DNA of 64,000 bases from CAYQZD01 sp964421875. GTDB taxonomy: Bacteria > Electryoneota > Tariuqbacteria > Tariuqbacterales > Tariuqbacteraceae. The DNA lies in assembly GCA_964421875.1 (NCBI GenBank), contig CAYQZD010000003.1:11296-75295 (forward strand), in the 5' to 3' direction. Shown here one piece after another: positions 61,341 to 64,000 of the stretch. Under the pieces are notes generated by a model. The model did not search any database. It was not told the origin of the DNA and saw nothing but the letters and a program-made list of their open reading frames with translations. The number at the start of each line of letters is the position of its first letter. The first letter of the stretch is position 1. The position numbers were made by a program, and so were the translations under genes.

Positions 61341-61567
61341 TGGTATCGAGCGTTTCCGGTTGCCGGTAGGGGCGAACGGCCGTTCGCCCTTGCGAAGATA
61401 GGTTTCAGGCGTTACGGAATGGTTTGTCAATTGGTGGGTTGAAACCCGCCCTACGGTTTAATATGGTAAAAAAATCGGCGGAATAAGATTCCGCTACATA
61501 GAATCCATCGAAGGCGAATTAAAGCTGTCGGGTGCGGAGACCCGACAGCACAAAAATGGGGGAAGGT
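61341..61567. repeat. Intergenic dispersed palindromes
   Basis: GTAGGGGCGAACGGCCGTTC palindrome (61364-61389), a reverse-oriented GGTGGGTTGAAACCCGCC module (61431-61449), GCGGAATAAGATTCCGC (61475-61491), and a CGGGTGCGGAGACCCG repeat (61530-61545). No gene. Confidence 0.7.
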
Positions 61568-63184
61568 ATGCGTTGTTTTATCTTTATCCCGGCGGTTATT
61601 TATTTATTCGGATTAGTTTCGCCTGCGTTTTCGGATACTACCTGGGTGAATGCGGGGCCGGTATCGGGGGTGTGGACTTCGGCGGGGAGTCCTTACATTG
61701 CGCATCAGGGGGATATCGTGGTGCAGAGCGGCGATTCGCTGGTAATATTGCCGCGGGTAACGGTTAAGTTCACCGGGCGGTATAAGTTCATCGTGAACGG
61801 TCTGCTAATCGCCGAGGGCACCATTTACGATTCGATTTTTTTCAGCCGGGCTTACCCGACGGAGGAGTCGAAGTGGCGGGGATTCCGTTTCGACGGGGCT
61901 GACAGTCATACCAGCCTTTTTTACTGCCGGATAGAGTACGCCAAGGGCGACGGGGCTTATCCGGAGGTGAGGGGCGGGGGTATCAATGTGAAGAACGGTA
62001 GTATCACGGTTCGGCACTGCTTATTGACCCGGAATTATTCTTCAAACGCTAACCGCAACGGCGGCGGGGCGGGGATATGTTTGGACGAACACGGTTCGGC
62101 GCTGATACATTACAGCGTCATCAGCGACAATGAGGGTGATTCGGGCGGGGGGATAATGGTTCGTTCCGACAGCCTCAGCCTTATCGGATTCAATGATATC
62201 GAAAACAACCATGCGTTTTCCGGCGGCGGGGGGATATATGTTGGTTCCGGTTCGCAGGCGGAGATATATAACAATGTTTTTCGGGGGAACAGTTCCGACA
62301 ATTGGGGCGGGGGGGCGATAAACCTTTGGAGCGGGGATGTTTCGCAGGTTTTCAACAACGAGATACACCACAACGCCGCGACCGGCGCCGGGGGCGGGAT
62401 TTACTGCCGGTACGACGGCTCTTTGATATACAACAACACGATAGCCGAGAATCAGGCGGCTCAGGGCGGGGGGGTTTTCGTTTTGAATCAGGGGAATAAT
62501 CCGCCTTCGATATACAATTCGATTATATGGGGTAACAGCGCCGGTTTGGGGGCGGATGTGTATCTGTATCCTTCGACCGGCAGCGCCGCCAACATCAGTT
62601 ACTGCGACATACCGGGGGGCTGGGCGGGAACAGGCAATATCGGCGCCGACCCGCTGTTTGTTACGGGTCCCGACGGGAATTATTACCTGAGCCAGATAGC
62701 TGCGGGGCAGACGGTTCAAAGTCCCTGCGTGGACGCGGGCGACCCGCAATCTGCGTTGTTAGCGGGGACTACCCGCACCGACCGGGTTCGGGACAGTATG
62801 ATAGTGGATATGGGTTATCATTACAGACTTCGACCTGTGGTGACTTTACGGGTAACGCTGACACCGACGAATCCTCCGGTGCAGATACCGGCGGGCGGGG
62901 GCTCTTTCGAATACACAGCGACGGTGAACAATTTCTATACTGCGGCGATGAATTTCGAGGCCTGGACGATAGCGGTTTTGCCGGACGCCCGGGTTTACGG
63001 GCCGATTATGCTGCGGCAGGGGTTGACATTAGCCGGCGGGGGTTCGATGTCGCGGACTTTAGTTCAGAATGTGCCGGGGTCGGCTCCGCCGGGGAATTAC
63101 ACTTTGATAGGGCGGGTGGGGACTTTTCCGGACAGTGTGATTGCGGCGGACGGGATACATTTTGTGAAGCTGGGGGGGGATTAG
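61568..63184 (+). CDS. Secreted right-handed beta-helix (pectate-lyase-like) protein
   Basis: About 538 residues from the ATG at 61568, preceded by GGGGGAAGG and followed by a signal peptide (MRCFIFIPAVIYLFGLVSPA). Residues of about 90-390 form repeated NN/GGGI steps (VRHCLLTRNYSSNANRNGGG, GGGIYVGSGSQAEIYNNVF), typical of a right-handed parallel beta-helix. A C-terminal beta-sandwich (about 430-538) follows. Unlike the other secreted proteins it lacks an obvious T9SS sorting domain. It may bind or degrade polysaccharide, but no catalytic residues are recognised. Confidence 0.78.
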   Translation: MRCFIFIPAVIYLFGLVSPAFSDTTWVNAGPVSGVWTSAGSPYIAHQGDIVVQSGDSLVILPRVTVKFTGRYKFIVNGLLIAEGTIYDSIFFSRAYPTEESKWRGFRFDGADSHTSLFYCRIEYAKGDGAYPEVRGGGINVKNGSITVRHCLLTRNYSSNANRNGGGAGICLDEHGSALIHYSVISDNEGDSGGGIMVRSDSLSLIGFNDIENNHAFSGGGGIYVGSGSQAEIYNNVFRGNSSDNWGGGAINLWSGDVSQVFNNEIHHNAATGAGGGIYCRYDGSLIYNNTIAENQAAQGGGVFVLNQGNNPPSIYNSIIWGNSAGLGADVYLYPSTGSAANISYCDIPGGWAGTGNIGADPLFVTGPDGNYYLSQIAAGQTVQSPCVDAGDPQSALLAGTTRTDRVRDSMIVDMGYHYRLRPVVTLRVTLTPTNPPVQIPAGGGSFEYTATVNNFYTAAMNFEAWTIAVLPDARVYGPIMLRQGLTLAGGGSMSRTLVQNVPGSAPPGNYTLIGRVGTFPDSVIAADGIHFVKLGGD

Positions 63185-63432
63185 GGGAATTTTTAACCAC
63201 GAATGGACACGAATGAACACGAAGTTTTTTAGTATAGAAACCATAGATGACACAGATAGACACAGATGTTTTGAATCGCAGATGGTGAAGGACAAGATTG
63301 TAAGGGCGAACGGCCGTTCGCCCCTACCTACGTGCTGTCGACTCTCCGCAGTCGACAGCATTTTCAATAAAAATAATTGGTTAGTATCGGGTGTGGAGAC
63401 CCGGCACCACGATAAATAAAAAAGGAGGAGTT
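63185..63432. repeat. Intergenic region with periodic tracts
   Basis: Period-10 CACGAATGGA/CACGAATGAA/CACGAAG units (about 63198-63226) and CAYAGATGA/CACAGATAGA units (about 63243-63269) are followed by the GGCGAACGGCCGTTCGCC palindrome (63304-63321) and CTGTCGACTCTCCGCAGTCG (63335-63358). AAAGGAGGAGTT precedes the next ATG. Confidence 0.7.
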
Positions 63433-63963
63433 ATGGAAGAAAATACATGGTTTGAAATCCCATATAGGGATAAGAACTATAAAAAGTACACAATTGAAGT
63501 GAGAAAACTAAGGCAAGATGCACGAGACGGTGAATTTTGTAATGTTATTATTTTTCACGAAAGTGATCTATGTACGAGTTTTAAAATTTTTTTTGGTAGA
63601 GATTTAATATCTAAATTAATAAGAAAACTATTATATCAAGGTGATTTTGGTAGATTGTTGGGTTCTGATAACAATTCGCCCTTTATCAGGAATTTATTGT
63701 TAGATTATTTATTTGGAAAAGAACTGGATTCTATAACCGATGAAATATCTTTTCATACTGAAAGTCCTTATCTTGTTAATTTCGATTATAGTAATGATAG
63801 AATAATCAGGTATAAAAGAAACCCTAAAATTATCGCAAATGAGAACAGATTTGCTAGGAAAATTGTATTAAAAACACTGTTTGATTTGCAGAGTAATAGA
63901 AATACTATGTTTTTACTTCATGAATGCCACTATGAACTATCAGTAATGTTATTTGTAACTTAA
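63433..63963 (+). CDS. AT-rich orphan protein, 176 aa
   Basis: A 176-residue frame from the ATG at 63433, preceded by an excellent ribosome binding site (AGGAGG). The protein is rich in Lys, Asn, Ile and Asp, with no signal peptide or transmembrane segment and no recognised family. Base composition is far lower in GC than the rest of the window (runs such as TTTTAAAATTTTTTTTGG), which suggests recent transfer. It lies against possible insertion-sequence termini at the window edge. Confidence 0.7.
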   Translation: MEENTWFEIPYRDKNYKKYTIEVRKLRQDARDGEFCNVIIFHESDLCTSFKIFFGRDLISKLIRKLLYQGDFGRLLGSDNNSPFIRNLLLDYLFGKELDSITDEISFHTESPYLVNFDYSNDRIIRYKRNPKIIANENRFARKIVLKTLFDLQSNRNTMFLLHECHYELSVMLFVT

Positions 63964-63999
63964 AAGTGAGCCACTATTGTAAAGTAAAATTGAGCCACT
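63961..63999. repeat. Two direct copies of TAAAAKTGAGCCACT at the window edge
   Basis: TAAAAGTGAGCCACT (63961-63975) and TAAAATTGAGCCACT (63985-63999) are 24 bp apart with 14 of 15 identities. Multiple related short repeats at the ends are typical of IS21-family insertion sequences, so the right end may be the start of such an element. The body is outside the window. Confidence 0.4.
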
Positions 64000-64000
64000 C

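Overview
The window looks like a metagenome-assembled scaffold from a Gram-negative bacterium of the Fibrobacterota-Chlorobiota-Bacteroidota (FCB) group, probably one of its uncultured phyla. Two secreted proteins, a CotH/lamin-tail protein and an S8 protease, end in type IX secretion sorting domains with the YPNP(F/C)N signature, and there is an outer-membrane beta-barrel protein and a lipoprotein. No rRNA, tRNA, CRISPR array or phage was seen. A 10-N scaffold gap lies inside the S8 protease gene. The right edge may touch an insertion sequence.

Layout, left to right. 61-6069: two overlapping paralogous alkaline-phosphatase-superfamily membrane proteins and a FapA/DUF342 protein. 6192-21786: a surface-glycan type cluster (polyprenyl-phosphate sugar-1-P transferase, two DegT aminotransferases, PIG-L deacetylase, WbqC, two GT4 glycosyltransferases, radical SAM/SPASM protein, methyltransferase), interrupted by an Hsp20, a small DUF3096-like membrane protein and an HDOD-GGDEF cyclase. 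22035-34425: Mrp ATPase, DUF364, OPT transporter, CotH protein, a Kef-type antiporter with a PtsN-like EIIA, cysteine desulfurase and QueH. 33463-39175: two paralogous two-TM extracytoplasmic proteins, a cupin, DUF3795 and a transglutaminase-like protein. 39433-45451: a split xanthine-dehydrogenase-type operon containing pgeF and a sulfotransferase. 46099-54448: ferritin-like protein, two aldehyde dehydrogenases, an aminotransferase, a lipid kinase, MutM and an agmatinase-family enzyme. 54587-63963: S8 protease, SDR threonine dehydrogenase, a second FapA, a beta-helix protein and an AT-rich orphan. Almost all genes are on the minus strand.

The most unusual content is non-coding. Intergenic spaces are packed with many families of short dispersed palindromes, arranged in a recurring order, and with degenerate 7-8 bp tandem arrays. 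The arrays abut the stop codons of at least eight genes. In two places an array runs into the 5' end of a gene that then lacks a normal start codon. One roughly 90-bp family (four copies) shows compensatory changes that preserve two alternative hairpins, and one copy lies between a good promoter and the S8 protease start. The apparent ABC-ATPase/protease fusion is best explained as an assembly artefact: removing 166 bp between two 16-bp direct repeats restores one protease frame.
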